Part shown: piece after piece, positions 6,535-15,138 of the stretch
Layout of the letters: each line of letters begins with the position of its first letter
How positions within the stretch are numbered: position 1 is the stretch's first letter
Assembly: GCF_938045775.1 (NCBI RefSeq)
Contig: NZ_CALIBH010000101.1
Span: 1-19,776, forward strand
Length of the DNA: 19,776 nucleotides
Source: an uncultured Campylobacter sp.
GTDB taxonomy: Bacteria > Campylobacterota > Campylobacteria > Campylobacterales > Campylobacteraceae
Direction: 5' to 3'
Made by a program: the position numbers and the translations under genes
The notes under the pieces: model-generated
Databases searched by the model: none
The model's input: only the letters and a program-made list of their open reading frames with translations
What the model was told of the DNA's origin: nothing

Positions 6535-7035
6535 ATGAGAAAAATTTTGTCATTAGCATTGCTTTTATCTATGCCCTTGCTAGCAAAAAACGATATAGAC
6601 ATTGATATTTCTGCTGCAATAAACGATACAAACCTAAAGAATTCAGCGGATAAATGCGATTGGAACAAAGGCGATTATGAAGCTTGCTCGATATTAAAAG
6701 ATACTTTATCGGCAAAATGCGACGAAAAAAATTTTGAAAGCTGCGGTGCATTGGGAATTTTATTAATATATTTGCGCAGAGAGGAAGACGCAACAAAAGC
6801 GTTAAACAAAGCCTGCGATGCCGAATTATTAAATTTTTGCCTAAACGCAGGAATGCACGATTTGTACTATACGGGCAATATAAAAAGAGCACTTGCAAAT
6901 CTAAAAAAGGTATGCGATGCAACGATAGAGCCTTCGAAGAAAAAATTGGCTTGTAAGATGAGCTATGGTTTAAAGCCGTGTTTAAATGACGATGAATGCA
7001 ATCCGGTGAAAAAAGCTAAAGAACTTTTGGAATAA
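6535..7035 (+). CDS. Exported ten-cysteine protein, Sel1/Hcp-like, copy 2
   Basis: 166 residues from the ATG at 6535, chosen because MRKILSLALLLSMPLLA is a good signal peptide and AAAGGA lies about 8 bases upstream; an in-frame start at 6487 would bury the signal. Cysteines lie at 41, 51, 62, 70, 94, 102, 127, 140, 149 and 155, matching copy 1 with a single one-residue difference in spacing. Shared blocks include KCD...ESCGA.GI, a TGN..RA helix and the tail KAKE. Overall identity between the two copies looks only moderate, so the duplication is old and the cysteine frame is selected. Coding sequence is visibly richer in A+T than the oor and mdh genes. Function unknown. Confidence 0.72.
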   Translation: MRKILSLALLLSMPLLAKNDIDIDISAAINDTNLKNSADKCDWNKGDYEACSILKDTLSAKCDEKNFESCGALGILLIYLRREEDATKALNKACDAELLNFCLNAGMHDLYYTGNIKRALANLKKVCDATIEPSKKKLACKMSYGLKPCLNDDECNPVKKAKELLE

Positions 7036-7254
7036 GATTAATTTAACAGGATAAAAAAACGGCAATAATTTTATAAAGTTTGAAAAGATAAAAGGTCGCG
7101 GCGGACAATTTGAATTAGTACAACCCATCAAAAAATAATGTAAGTAGCTGGCTATATAATTTTGAAATTCTAATCTAGAAACTTTATATCTTACCTATAA
7201 AAATTTTTAAATTTTACTTTTGCAATTTTTTAATCATAAATTTATTCGAGCCTT

Positions 7255-7809
7255 TTAAATTTCCCCTAAAACCTCTCTTGCATATTTTATCCCCAAATCA
7301 TACGCCTTTTCATTTAGCGCGCGGGTCTTTTCAGGCACAGAGCGGAGCATTTGCTCTTTTACGAGCCCTGAGTCCATACAGCGGCTAAGCTCTACTGCGA
7401 TCGCTAGAGCCACGACACTTTGAGTGATGACATTTCCAACTTCGTATTTTGCGATGGTGATGATTGGAATTTCATAAATTTTAAAGCTTGCCCTATCCTC
7501 ATCGCTCGGCGCTACTAAATTCGGCTCGATTACGATAACGCCGTCTTTTTTCACGCCATTTTTGAAAGCATCGTAGCTACTCTGCGCCGTTGCGAGCATG
7601 AAATCGATCTCGCCCTCGCTCGCGTAAGGATATAGAATTTCTTCATCGCTTAAGATAATATCCACTTTCGTAGGTCCGCCACGTACCTGAGAGGTATACG
7701 TAGATGCCTTGATTCCATAGCCGCCGTGTGCGATCTTTGCCGCAGCTAGAATTTCACCTGCTAAGATCACTCCTTGACCGCCCGCTCCCACAAATCTTAA
7801 TTGATTCAT
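7255..7809 (-). CDS. oorC: 2-oxoglutarate:acceptor oxidoreductase, gamma subunit OorC
   Basis: 184 residues, last gene of oorDABC. The N-terminal GAGGQGVI (8-15) and the block STYTSQVRGGPTKVDI are typical of the gamma domain of 2-oxoacid:ferredoxin oxidoreductases, which helps bind coenzyme A and shapes the active site between alpha and beta subunits. The start ATG overlaps the oorB stop (ATGA) and is preceded by GAAGGA. The whole enzyme oxidatively decarboxylates 2-oxoglutarate to succinyl-CoA, or works in reverse with a strong reductant, using flavodoxin or ferredoxin. It is oxygen-sensitive and cytoplasmic. No intrinsic terminator is obvious in the 219 A+T-rich bases that separate its end from the converging ten-cysteine genes. 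Confidence 0.93.
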   Translation of the reverse strand: MNQLRFVGAGGQGVILAGEILAAAKIAHGGYGIKASTYTSQVRGGPTKVDIILSDEEILYPYASEGEIDFMLATAQSSYDAFKNGVKKDGVIVIEPNLVAPSDEDRASFKIYEIPIITIAKYEVGNVITQSVVALAIAVELSRCMDSGLVKEQMLRSVPEKTRALNEKAYDLGIKYAREVLGEI

Positions 7810-8651
7810 CTTAGTCCTTCAAAATTTATCGCTTCGCCGCTTTGTGCCGCGTCTATCACCTTTTGATACGCCTTTGTGTATTCGGTGCGCCCATTATCTT
7901 CGTGTAAAACTCCAAGCGGAAATAGCCCTGCTCGCTCATCCTCGCTAAGAGCGTCAAATTTTACTTTAGAAATCGTGCGCGAATCAAGCCACTTTAGCAT
8001 TTGCACTGCCTCGCTCATTTTATTTTTACGACCCAAATTTACGTGGCAGTTGCTAAAAATATCAAAAAAACTATAACCCTCGTGCTCAAAGCCCTTGGCC
8101 AAAAGTCGCTCGATTTTTTCGGGATTTGTCACGCTCTCGCGTCCGACAAAAGTTGCTCCGGCAGCAATCGCAAGCTTTGCTGCATCAAAGCTGGGATCGA
8201 CATTGCCGTATTGTGCCGTAACCGTCCAAAACCCGCGCGGCGTCGTAGGACTCGTCTGCGAGTTCGTAAGCCCGTAGATGAAATTGTTTACTAAGATATG
8301 ATTTAGATCGATATTGCGGCGGCATCCATGAATCGTGTGATTGCCTCCTATCGCAAGCCCGTCGCCATCGCCAGTAACTACAATTACGTGCTTATCGGGA
8401 TTTGCAAGCTTGATACCCGTAGCATAAGCTATCGCACGTCCGTGCGTCGTATGGACGGTATTGCAGTCTATGTAACTAGACATCCTGCCACTACAGCCGA
8501 TACCGCTTACCACGCACACATCGTCCATACTCCAGCCTATGCGGTCAATCGCGCGGATGATCGCTTTTAAGATCACTCCGTCGCCGCAGCCCCAGCACCA
8601 AAGTGTAGGCATCTTGTCCGTTCTTAGATATTTGTCGTAATCAAACGCCAT
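7806..8651 (-). CDS. oorB: 2-oxoglutarate:acceptor oxidoreductase, beta subunit OorB (TPP-binding)
   Basis: 281 residues. The thiamine-diphosphate motif is GDGDGLAIGGNH at 94-105 with the later NN at 122-123 followed by FIYGLTNSQTSP. Four cysteines at 19, 22, 53 and 202 match the spacing of the [4Fe-4S] ligands in archaeal 2-oxoacid:ferredoxin oxidoreductase beta subunits. IYGLTNSQTSPTT is the usual sequence of the active-site loop in 2-oxoglutarate-type enzymes. It starts directly after the oorA stop codon with AAAGGAG inside the oorA end. Product is cytoplasmic and expected to be stable only under low oxygen. Confidence 0.94.
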   Translation of the reverse strand: MAFDYDKYLRTDKMPTLWCWGCGDGVILKAIIRAIDRIGWSMDDVCVVSGIGCSGRMSSYIDCNTVHTTHGRAIAYATGIKLANPDKHVIVVTGDGDGLAIGGNHTIHGCRRNIDLNHILVNNFIYGLTNSQTSPTTPRGFWTVTAQYGNVDPSFDAAKLAIAAGATFVGRESVTNPEKIERLLAKGFEHEGYSFFDIFSNCHVNLGRKNKMSEAVQMLKWLDSRTISKVKFDALSEDERAGLFPLGVLHEDNGRTEYTKAYQKVIDAAQSGEAINFEGLR

Positions 8652-9773
8652 TTAAAGCTCCTTTACTTTCTCGATAATCTCGCTAGGGCTGATCGGTCTG
8701 CCGTTTGCCTTAAGAAGCGTCTTAAAATCATCCCTCAAACAAGCGCGCTGCACCTCTAGCAGATACTGCCCTAAATTTAGCTCGGCGATTAAAATTTTAT
8801 TAAATCTCTCCCCTAGCTCCCTTAGCTTGCGCGCTGGGCTTGGCCACAGCGTGATCGGGCGGAAAAGTCCCACACGCACGCCTTGCCCTCGTAGCTTTAA
8901 AATCGCGTCTTTTGCTGCTAAGCTAACGCTGCCGTAGGCGATGATGCAAGCATCAGCGTCATCTAGCATAAATTCCTCATATTGTACGATCTCATCTTCA
9001 TGCGTCAAAATTTTATTAAAAAGCCTTTTTATAGAGCGATCCACGATCTGCTCATTTTCGGTCGGAAAGCCCTTCGCGCCGTGATGCAGCCCCGTTATGT
9101 GATAGTGATATCCCCTAAAAAATGGATTTAGCACCGCAGGCTTATCGGGTGCAGCGTCGTAGGGCTCATAATCTTTCGGACCACCTTTAAATTCCGCCCT
9201 GCGCTCGATTTTTAGATCCGAAATTTCAGGGAGCACCGCCTTTGCTTGCATATGCCCAAGCGTCTCATCAAGTAGCAAAAATACCGGCGTCATAAACCGC
9301 TCGGCTAAATTGAAGGCGCGCACGGTTTGCGTATAAGCCTCCTTTAGTGAGCCCGGGCACAGCGCGATGCTTTGAAAATCGCCGTGAGTGGGGTTGCGAG
9401 CTTGCAAAATATCGCCCTGCGCCACTCGCGTAGGAAGCCCAGTGCTAGGACCTCCGCGCATAACATTTACGATTAAAAGAGGAATTTCAGCGATAAAGCC
9501 AAGTCCAATCTGCTCTGATTTTAGCGAAATTCCAGGACCGGAGCTTGCCGTCATCGCCTTTGCACCGCTCATCGATGCGCCTAAAGCTACAGAAATGCCC
9601 GAAATTTCATCCTCCATCTGAATAAATTTGCCTCCGACCTTAGGTAGCAAGCGACTCATCTCGTGCGCGATCTCGCTGCTCGGCGTGATCGGATAGCCGC
9701 CGAAAAAATTACAGCCGCAATCAATCGCCGCACGCGCAATTAAGGCGTTGCCTGTGGAAATTACCTCTCTCAT
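8652..9773 (-). CDS. oorA: 2-oxoglutarate:acceptor oxidoreductase, alpha subunit OorA
   Basis: 373 residues, the size of Campylobacter/Helicobacter OorA. The substrate-domain motif YPITPSSEI is at 27-35, followed by the pyrimidine-binding-type domain (QMEDEISGISVALGAS, TASSGPGISLKSE, MRGGPSTGLPT). A transketolase C-terminal-like domain occupies roughly residues 255-370. The alpha subunit together with OorB forms the thiamine site and binds 2-oxoglutarate. Its ATG shares one base with the oorD stop (TAATG), and AAGGA lies upstream. The arrangement D-A-B-C is the one known from C. jejuni. Confidence 0.94.
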   Translation of the reverse strand: MREVISTGNALIARAAIDCGCNFFGGYPITPSSEIAHEMSRLLPKVGGKFIQMEDEISGISVALGASMSGAKAMTASSGPGISLKSEQIGLGFIAEIPLLIVNVMRGGPSTGLPTRVAQGDILQARNPTHGDFQSIALCPGSLKEAYTQTVRAFNLAERFMTPVFLLLDETLGHMQAKAVLPEISDLKIERRAEFKGGPKDYEPYDAAPDKPAVLNPFFRGYHYHITGLHHGAKGFPTENEQIVDRSIKRLFNKILTHEDEIVQYEEFMLDDADACIIAYGSVSLAAKDAILKLRGQGVRVGLFRPITLWPSPARKLRELGERFNKILIAELNLGQYLLEVQRACLRDDFKTLLKANGRPISPSEIIEKVKEL

Positions 9774-10084
9774 TATGCGTCCTTGGGTTTCATAAAATTA
9801 TTGTTTTTGATTTTTTCAGCCATCTCTCTAGCCTGCGAGCTTAGACGAGCGAATTTAAAGCCCTTGGGCGCAACGAAAATCGCAAAATCAGGGCAGTGCA
9901 ACTCGCACTCCCTACAGCCGATACAGGCGCCCTCATCCACCACGTCGATCATCATGCCCTGCACGGCGCCCTCGTCCTGTCTCATCGCGATCGCGCCGCT
10001 AGGACAGACGCTTACGCAGATGTTGCACGCCTTACAGCGGCCCTCATCCGTCCAGACGGCGCGCTGGCTCTCATTTTCGCTCAT
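9773..10084 (-). CDS. oorD: 2-oxoglutarate:acceptor oxidoreductase, ferredoxin-like delta subunit OorD
   Basis: 103 residues, first gene of oorDABC. Two complete bacterial ferredoxin motifs hold [4Fe-4S] clusters: Cys17/20/23/27 and Cys54/57/60/64. It carries electrons from the thiamine/[4Fe-4S] centre of OorAB to an external acceptor such as flavodoxin. AAGGAG before the ATG is strong. The promoter should lie just above 10084; I see only a weak A/T-rich -10-like TGATAAAT near 10098-10105. In C. jejuni this gene follows sucD directly; here it follows a 393-base spacer after mdh. Confidence 0.92.
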   Translation of the reverse strand: MSENESQRAVWTDEGRCKACNICVSVCPSGAIAMRQDEGAVQGMMIDVVDEGACIGCRECELHCPDFAIFVAPKGFKFARLSSQAREMAEKIKNNNFMKPKDA

Positions 10085-10477
10085 ATTTTCTCCTTAATTT
10101 ATCAAAATCCGCACTAAATCCCGCTTCGCGATTTAAAATTTGAAATTTTACGGCGCGAGTCTGTTTTGATCGCATTAATTTCCTCTCGTTTTTAAATTTT
10201 GCAGAGTTTAAATTTTAAAATTTTGTGGCTTTTAAAAATTTTACGTCACGCAAAATTCTGAGCCAAAGTAAAATTTTAATCTATAAAATTTTACAGCGGG
10301 CAAAATTGTGCAAATTTTAAAATTCCGCAGTGAATTAAATTTTACGCTACAAAATTCCGCGAGCTTAAATTTCTTGCCAAAGTGAAATTTGATGCTGCAA
10401 ATTCTATCACAAGGATTCTGCGCTTTAAAATTTTAGCTCTGTAAATTCCGCGTCGCGTCGAATTCGCTCTATATCCA
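10085..10477. other. Repetitive spacer between mdh and oorD, at the place of sucCD in C. jejuni
   Basis: No gene is seen in either direction. The stretch is a loose mosaic of A/T tracts and words of the type CAAAATTCCGCG, seen near 10250, 10291, 10319, 10350, 10396 and 10440, about 30-45 bases apart but not equally spaced. One AAATTTTAAAATTT palindrome is at 10210-10223. I see no trace of succinyl-CoA synthetase sequence such as a phosphohistidine GHAGA-like loop. It may be what remains, or what expanded, after sucCD were lost or moved. Confidence 0.6.
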
Positions 10478-11359
10478 CTAAAACTTCAGCCCCGCTACGC
10501 TTGCTCGCATCCGTTCAAGCTGCTCGTAAAACTCGCCCGAGTAGGCGAAATTTCTCTCTATCGCGCCCATTTTACCGACGCTTACGAAGCGCCCCAAAGG
10601 CACCCCCGATCTATCCGCGACGCAGCAGGCGAGCGTGCCGCAAGCATCAAAAAGGATGTATTTTATGATCTTTACGATCCCCGCAGCAGGCGCCAAATAC
10701 GCCGACGTGCCCAGTAGCTCGCCGATCTGCGCGCCGGCGCATTTGGTATTTTGCACCGCGCGCCCGAAAATTTCATCCGAAATTTCAAATCCCAACTCGT
10801 TTTTAAGCGCGATCATCTCTTCGCTATGCGGGCCCACGATCGCGCTTCTCATCGATGAAATTTCCTTGCCGCTCGCTCGCGCAAGTTCAAATTTAAGCCG
10901 CGCGCCGTCTAGCTCGCCCGCCATGCCGATGACGCGCTCCTTTGCAAACCCGCTAGCCTGCAGCGCCGCATAGACCATCATATCAAGCGGATTGGTAACG
11001 ACGACGATAATGGAGCCAGGCGCGTATTTTGCGGCATCTCGCGCGCATTGCGCGACGATGGCGGCGTTTACGCCAAACAGCTCCTCCCTGCTCTGCCCCG
11101 CCTTTCTTGCGTGCCCCGCCGTGATCACGACGATGCCTGCGTCCGCTATATCGCTAGGCTCCGTACTGCCGCTTATACGTAGGTCGCGCTCATAAACCGC
11201 CGCGGTATGGGCAAGATCTAAAGCCTTGCCGCGCGCGATCCGCTCTACAGCATCCACAAGCGCAATGCTATCTATCTTTTGGCTCAAAGAATCGCTTACG
11301 ATAAGATCGTTCGCTACCACTGCGCCGATGTTTCCGGCGCCGAATATCGCTATTTTCAT
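10478..11359 (-). CDS. mdh: Malate dehydrogenase (LDH/MDH superfamily)
   Basis: Interconverts malate and oxaloacetate with NAD. I start at 11359 (293 residues, MKIAIFGAGNIG) because GGGAG lies upstream and the Rossmann strand begins at once; an in-frame start at 11386 would add nine residues. Seen residues: dinucleotide loop GAGNIG 7-12, adenine-ribose Asp36, substrate Arg85 and Arg91 in ARKAGQSR (arginine at the specificity position, so malate rather than lactate), Asn123, Asp151/Arg154, and catalytic His178 within GPHSEEM, less standard than the usual GGHGD. Length is slightly below the family's 300-320. In C. jejuni mdh heads mdh-sucCD-oorDABC; here sucCD are missing between mdh and oorD. 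Confidence 0.9.
   Translation of the reverse strand: MKIAIFGAGNIGAVVANDLIVSDSLSQKIDSIALVDAVERIARGKALDLAHTAAVYERDLRISGSTEPSDIADAGIVVITAGHARKAGQSREELFGVNAAIVAQCARDAAKYAPGSIIVVVTNPLDMMVYAALQASGFAKERVIGMAGELDGARLKFELARASGKEISSMRSAIVGPHSEEMIALKNELGFEISDEIFGRAVQNTKCAGAQIGELLGTSAYLAPAAGIVKIIKYILFDACGTLACCVADRSGVPLGRFVSVGKMGAIERNFAYSGEFYEQLERMRASVAGLKF
10634..10652. repeat. 19-base exact repeat, copy in mdh
   Basis: CGTGCCGCAAGCATCAAAA is identical to 17122-17140. Here it lies in mdh and, on the coding strand, encodes FDACGT at residues 237-242, in a well-formed part of the enzyme. The identity stops at both ends: 10633 is G against C, 10653 is A against T. Confidence 0.8.
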
Positions 11360-11413
11360 TGTTATCTCCCAAATATCGGTCCGCATTTTTATAATTGCGG
11401 AGCTTAAATTTTA

Positions 11414-11446
11414 AAATTTAAAGACGAAATCTCGTTTTTTAAATTT
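11414..11446 (-). terminator. Likely terminator of mltG
   Basis: AAATTTAAAGACGA (11414-11427), loop AATC, then TCGTTTTTTAAATTT (11432-11446): a long stem with one bulge and a wobble, 22 bases beyond the mltG stop. On the minus strand the stem is followed by T-rich sequence. Most pairs are A-T, so strength is moderate. It includes AGACGAAATCTCG (11422-11434), identical to one arm of the inverted repeat at 16978-17035. Confidence 0.45.
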
Positions 11447-11468
11447 AATGCCGAAACGACCTTAAATT

Positions 11469-12419
11469 TTACCTCTGCGCCTTTACATTGCGCTCGTGCT
11501 CGGCTTGCGTGCGCGCAAAATCGTGAAGCCCCGTTTTTTTATTTCGCATAAAATACAGATACTCGCTCTTTGCGGGCGCGAAAACGGCGCGTATCGCATC
11601 GCGAGAGACTACGCACACGGGCTCTTTCGGAAGTCCGTCGTTGAGGTAGGTATTGTAGTGGCTGGTGTCGGTGCGGATGCGCTGCGGAGTGATCTTGACG
11701 TGCGAAAACTCGCCGTAATTCAGCGTGCCGTCCATCTGAAGGCGCATATTTTTAGCTAAGCGGTTGTTGATGACGGAGGCTACGAGGGGCATTTCATCTG
11801 CGTTTGCGGCCTCTTTTTGAATGACCGAGGCCTTGATCAGCACCTGCTTCCACGCCGTGGCGTTGTAATCGCCGCTAAGCTCGCGCGACAATCCTTCGTG
11901 GAATTTTTGCGCGCTTGAGATGAGGTGGTCGATGATATTTTTTTCGCTTTCGTTTTTGCTAATTTTGTAGGTTTCAGGCACCAAAAAGCCCTCGTAAAAC
12001 GGCGCCGTGGCGTTGTATTCGCGCTCAAGCTCGCTAAAGCTTAGCCCGCGATCTTTCGCAAGCTGTTTTAAAAACACGATCGTAGTCTCGCCCGGGATCA
12101 GCTTAATTTCGTTCATCACGGGCTTTGCGACGCTTAGCTCATACAAAAACTGATATTTGGGCAAATTTTCGCCGCTAAGCTCCAGCTCGCCGGTTTTTGC
12201 GCCGCCGTAAAAAGAAAGTAGCCTCGCGTCGAATTTGCTAAATTTTGGATAGTTCTTTGAGAGTTGCGATAAAATTTTCGTTGAGCTGCCCTGACCTATC
12301 TGCACGGTTGTCGCGTTGCCGACGCGCTCGTGTAGATCAAAGCCCACGGCTAAAAGGACGATAGCCGCAAGCTCGATACAAATGCACGCCGCTTTGATGA
12401 GCTTTATAAAGAATTTCAT
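11469..12419 (-). CDS. mltG: Endolytic peptidoglycan transglycosylase MltG (YceG family)
   Basis: 316 residues. One membrane helix at about 7-26 anchors the protein in the inner membrane with the rest in the periplasm. The YceG domain follows: IPGETTIVFLKQLAK near 108-122 is the LysM-like part, and KASVIQKEAANADEMPLVASVINNRL (196-221) holds the catalytic glutamate, Glu203. LQMDGTLNYG (227-236) and AIRAVFAPAKSEYLYF (275-290) are the usual late motifs. MltG cuts nascent glycan strands and sets their length. The start is supported by GAAAGGA five bases upstream. It is divergent from the AsmA-like gene, sharing a 130-base promoter region. Confidence 0.92.
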   Translation of the reverse strand: MKFFIKLIKAACICIELAAIVLLAVGFDLHERVGNATTVQIGQGSSTKILSQLSKNYPKFSKFDARLLSFYGGAKTGELELSGENLPKYQFLYELSVAKPVMNEIKLIPGETTIVFLKQLAKDRGLSFSELEREYNATAPFYEGFLVPETYKISKNESEKNIIDHLISSAQKFHEGLSRELSGDYNATAWKQVLIKASVIQKEAANADEMPLVASVINNRLAKNMRLQMDGTLNYGEFSHVKITPQRIRTDTSHYNTYLNDGLPKEPVCVVSRDAIRAVFAPAKSEYLYFMRNKKTGLHDFARTQAEHERNVKAQR

Positions 12420-12549
12420 GCATTCCTTTCAAAATTTAGCTGAAATTATAGGCAAATAAGCCAAAATTTTGAATAAATTTCATATTATAAGCGCAGTTTT
12501 TCGGCACGCCCGATTTGGTTTTGGGGCGGAGTTTTTTGATGAGGCGACG

Positions 12550-15138
12550 ATGTTTAGAACTTTGGCTAGATTTTTTTTGTGCATAACCATACTTTTTATA
12601 ATCTGTGCGGTAGGCCTAAAGCACGGTATTGCGATTTCGCAGCTGGACGTGGGCTTTGCAAAGCTTGAGGGGTTTTATCTCAAGCTAAATAAAGGTCTCG
12701 TGCTGCGTATCAAAAATCTTGAAATTACGCAAAATAATACACAAAATTTAGAGCAAAATTCCACCGATCTGCGCACGCAAAGCGAGAAAATTTTGGAATT
12801 TAGCAAAAAAATCTCGCTCATCAACTCCTTTTTTGAAGAGATCGACGTGCAAAATTTGAAGATCAAGGGCGAAAGTCTAAAGCTAAAATACAAAAGCGAC
12901 GTTTTTTACGCCGACACGCGGTTTTTTAGGCTAAGCTCAAAGATCACGCCTGGCGCAAACGGACTTAGCTTTGATCCAATCGAGCTTGAGCTAAATGATT
13001 TTAATCTCACTCTGCACGGCACGGCACGGGCAAATTTCAAAGCCGATACGTATGATTTTAACGGCACCTTCGCTTCGCACGAGATCGCGGGCGAGCTTGA
13101 CGTGCACAATATCGGCTCACAGCTGAATATCGAGATAAACCGCGCCTCGGCCTTGAGTCTGAAAAATTTTATGAATGAGCTGGGCGCACTTACGGGGCTA
13201 AATCCTCTTGCGAACGAGTGGATCTACGGCAAGGCGGTCGCGCAAAACTACTACATCGAGAATCTGCACGCCAAAATCGATCTGAAAGACCCGCGCCCGA
13301 TCGCAGAAAATGTTAGCGCCACGGCTTACGCGCAGGATCTTACGATAAAATTTCAACCGCAAATCGAAGCCGTAACGGTAAAAGATGCCAACATCACGCT
13401 CAAAAACGATTTTCTAAATTTCACGCTAAATGAGCCTAAATTTAAAGGCAAAAGCCTGGAGGGAAGCGGCGTACGTATCGGCGGGCTTTTTGAAGAGAGG
13501 CCGGTCGTATATCTGGATCTGCGAACTAAAGAGAGCTTGGGCAAGGACCTTGTAGATATTTTGCAAAGCTACGGCATAGACGAGCCCGTATATCCGCTAG
13601 GCGGTGGGATCGATGCGCGCGTGCTGATAGACGTGGACGTAGAAAAGGAAAGCGCCAAGGTCGATGCGAACGTGACACTAAAAGACGCCGATCTGATGAT
13701 CTCCAAAGCGAAATTTCACTCCAAGGCCGCGCGGGTGCATATCACAGAAAAAAAGATCGACATCAAAGACGCGAATCTGCAAAATGAAATTTTTAACGCC
13801 ACTGCAAGCGGCAGTATCGATATCGCCACGCGCAAAGCTAAATTTAACGGCGTTATTCATAGCTTCAATCTCTCCCCGAACGGCAAAGAAATTTTAAAAT
13901 TTGGCGACGCGCGAGATAATATAAGCCTTGATTTTAGCGGCAAAGCGCCGGTGCTGAGCTCGCAATTTTTAGGCGCGAAGATGAGCTTCGGCGAGCGGAT
14001 CGAGATTAGCTCGCCCGATATTAGCGGAATTTTGCCATTTTCTAAGACGCTTAAAAACGCGGGCATTAGCGGCGGAGATCTTAAAATTTTAACCAGCGAT
14101 TTTACAAACTTAGATATCAGCAGCAGCAATCTCATCTTTGATTTCGGTCTGCTGAACAAGGACGGAAGCCATTATAAAAACGACTCTTTCGCGCTTAGAG
14201 TGCGCGGAGGCGATCTGGACGGCTCTAGCGGAAGCGGTAAAATTTCTCTCAAAATCAACAAAGGCGGCAACTTCGTCTCTTTAAAAGACGTGGACGTCGC
14301 GATCAATACGAGCGTGCAAACCAGCGAGTTTAATAGCGGCACAAAGGAGCGCTCGCCGATAAATTTCAGCGGGCAAAACTCTTCCATCGTGCTATCCGAT
14401 CTTAATAAGACGCTGAAATTTACGCACTTTAACGGCGTGCTGGACGGTAAAAATATGAATTTAAACGCAAGCTTTAAACGCGGCGACGTGAAGTTAATCT
14501 TTAAAAAGAGCTTGCTTCAAATTTTTGCGCAAAACATCAGCGGCGAGGCGCTTAATCAATTCCTAGGCTCGCAGAGCTTCGACGGAGGGGTATTTACACT
14601 GAAAGCAAGCGGCATCGATCCGCGCAACTACCGCGGCGAGATAAACGTGCAAAACACCTATCTGAAGGACTACATCATCTATCAAAGGCTGCTTAGCTTT
14701 ATAAACTCGGTGCCGTCGCTGCTTACGTTTAAGACGCCCGATTTCAACGATCGCGGCTTTAGCGTGCAGAGGGGCAAAATTTACTTCCGCCGCAGCGGCG
14801 ATAAAATTTACATAAACGCGATGAGCTTTACCGGCAGTAGCGCAGACATCGCGGGCAACGGTGAAGTGGATATGAAAAGCGGTGCGCTGAATATCGATCT
14901 GGAGCTTAAATACCTCAAAGACGCAAGCTCGATAATCTCAAAAATCCCGCTGCTAAATCATATCATCTTGGGCGAAAACAACACGATCTCCACGATCATC
15001 GAGATTCGCGGCACGATGAAAAAGCCTACCTACTCGACCGGCGTTGCGACCGACGTGCTAAAAACGCCGTATAATCTAATCAAAAACACGCTAATGCTGC
15101 CTTTTGTGATCTTCGGCGATAGCGAGGAGAGCAGATGA
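12550..15138 (+). CDS. Large AsmA/YhdP-like (DUF3971-type) inner-membrane protein
   Basis: 862 residues from the ATG at 12550, chosen because GAGG lies just upstream and MFRTLARFFLCITILFIICA starts a membrane anchor at once; a TTG at 12469 in the same frame would add 27 unlikely residues. After the helix at about 7-24 the chain is a long beta-rich repeat region with alternating hydrophobic residues, without cysteines, ending in the AsmA-type C-terminal block: YRGEINVQNTYLKDYIIYQ, the AGNGEVDMKSGALNIDLELKY strand pair, and RGTMKKPTYS near 835. Such proteins are thought to form periplasm-spanning grooves that carry phospholipids to the outer membrane; here this is inference. Stop overlaps the xerH start (ATGA), so the two are translationally coupled. 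Confidence 0.8.
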   Translation: MFRTLARFFLCITILFIICAVGLKHGIAISQLDVGFAKLEGFYLKLNKGLVLRIKNLEITQNNTQNLEQNSTDLRTQSEKILEFSKKISLINSFFEEIDVQNLKIKGESLKLKYKSDVFYADTRFFRLSSKITPGANGLSFDPIELELNDFNLTLHGTARANFKADTYDFNGTFASHEIAGELDVHNIGSQLNIEINRASALSLKNFMNELGALTGLNPLANEWIYGKAVAQNYYIENLHAKIDLKDPRPIAENVSATAYAQDLTIKFQPQIEAVTVKDANITLKNDFLNFTLNEPKFKGKSLEGSGVRIGGLFEERPVVYLDLRTKESLGKDLVDILQSYGIDEPVYPLGGGIDARVLIDVDVEKESAKVDANVTLKDADLMISKAKFHSKAARVHITEKKIDIKDANLQNEIFNATASGSIDIATRKAKFNGVIHSFNLSPNGKEILKFGDARDNISLDFSGKAPVLSSQFLGAKMSFGERIEISSPDISGILPFSKTLKNAGISGGDLKILTSDFTNLDISSSNLIFDFGLLNKDGSHYKNDSFALRVRGGDLDGSSGSGKISLKINKGGNFVSLKDVDVAINTSVQTSEFNSGTKERSPINFSGQNSSIVLSDLNKTLKFTHFNGVLDGKNMNLNASFKRGDVKLIFKKSLLQIFAQNISGEALNQFLGSQSFDGGVFTLKASGIDPRNYRGEINVQNTYLKDYIIYQRLLSFINSVPSLLTFKTPDFNDRGFSVQRGKIYFRRSGDKIYINAMSFTGSSADIAGNGEVDMKSGALNIDLELKYLKDASSIISKIPLLNHIILGENNTISTIIEIRGTMKKPTYSTGVATDVLKTPYNLIKNTLMLPFVIFGDSEESR

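Noticed and set aside
6023..7035. Toxin-immunity pair
   Set aside because: Both products are exported paralogues of the same fold, with no toxin domain or secretion apparatus nearby.
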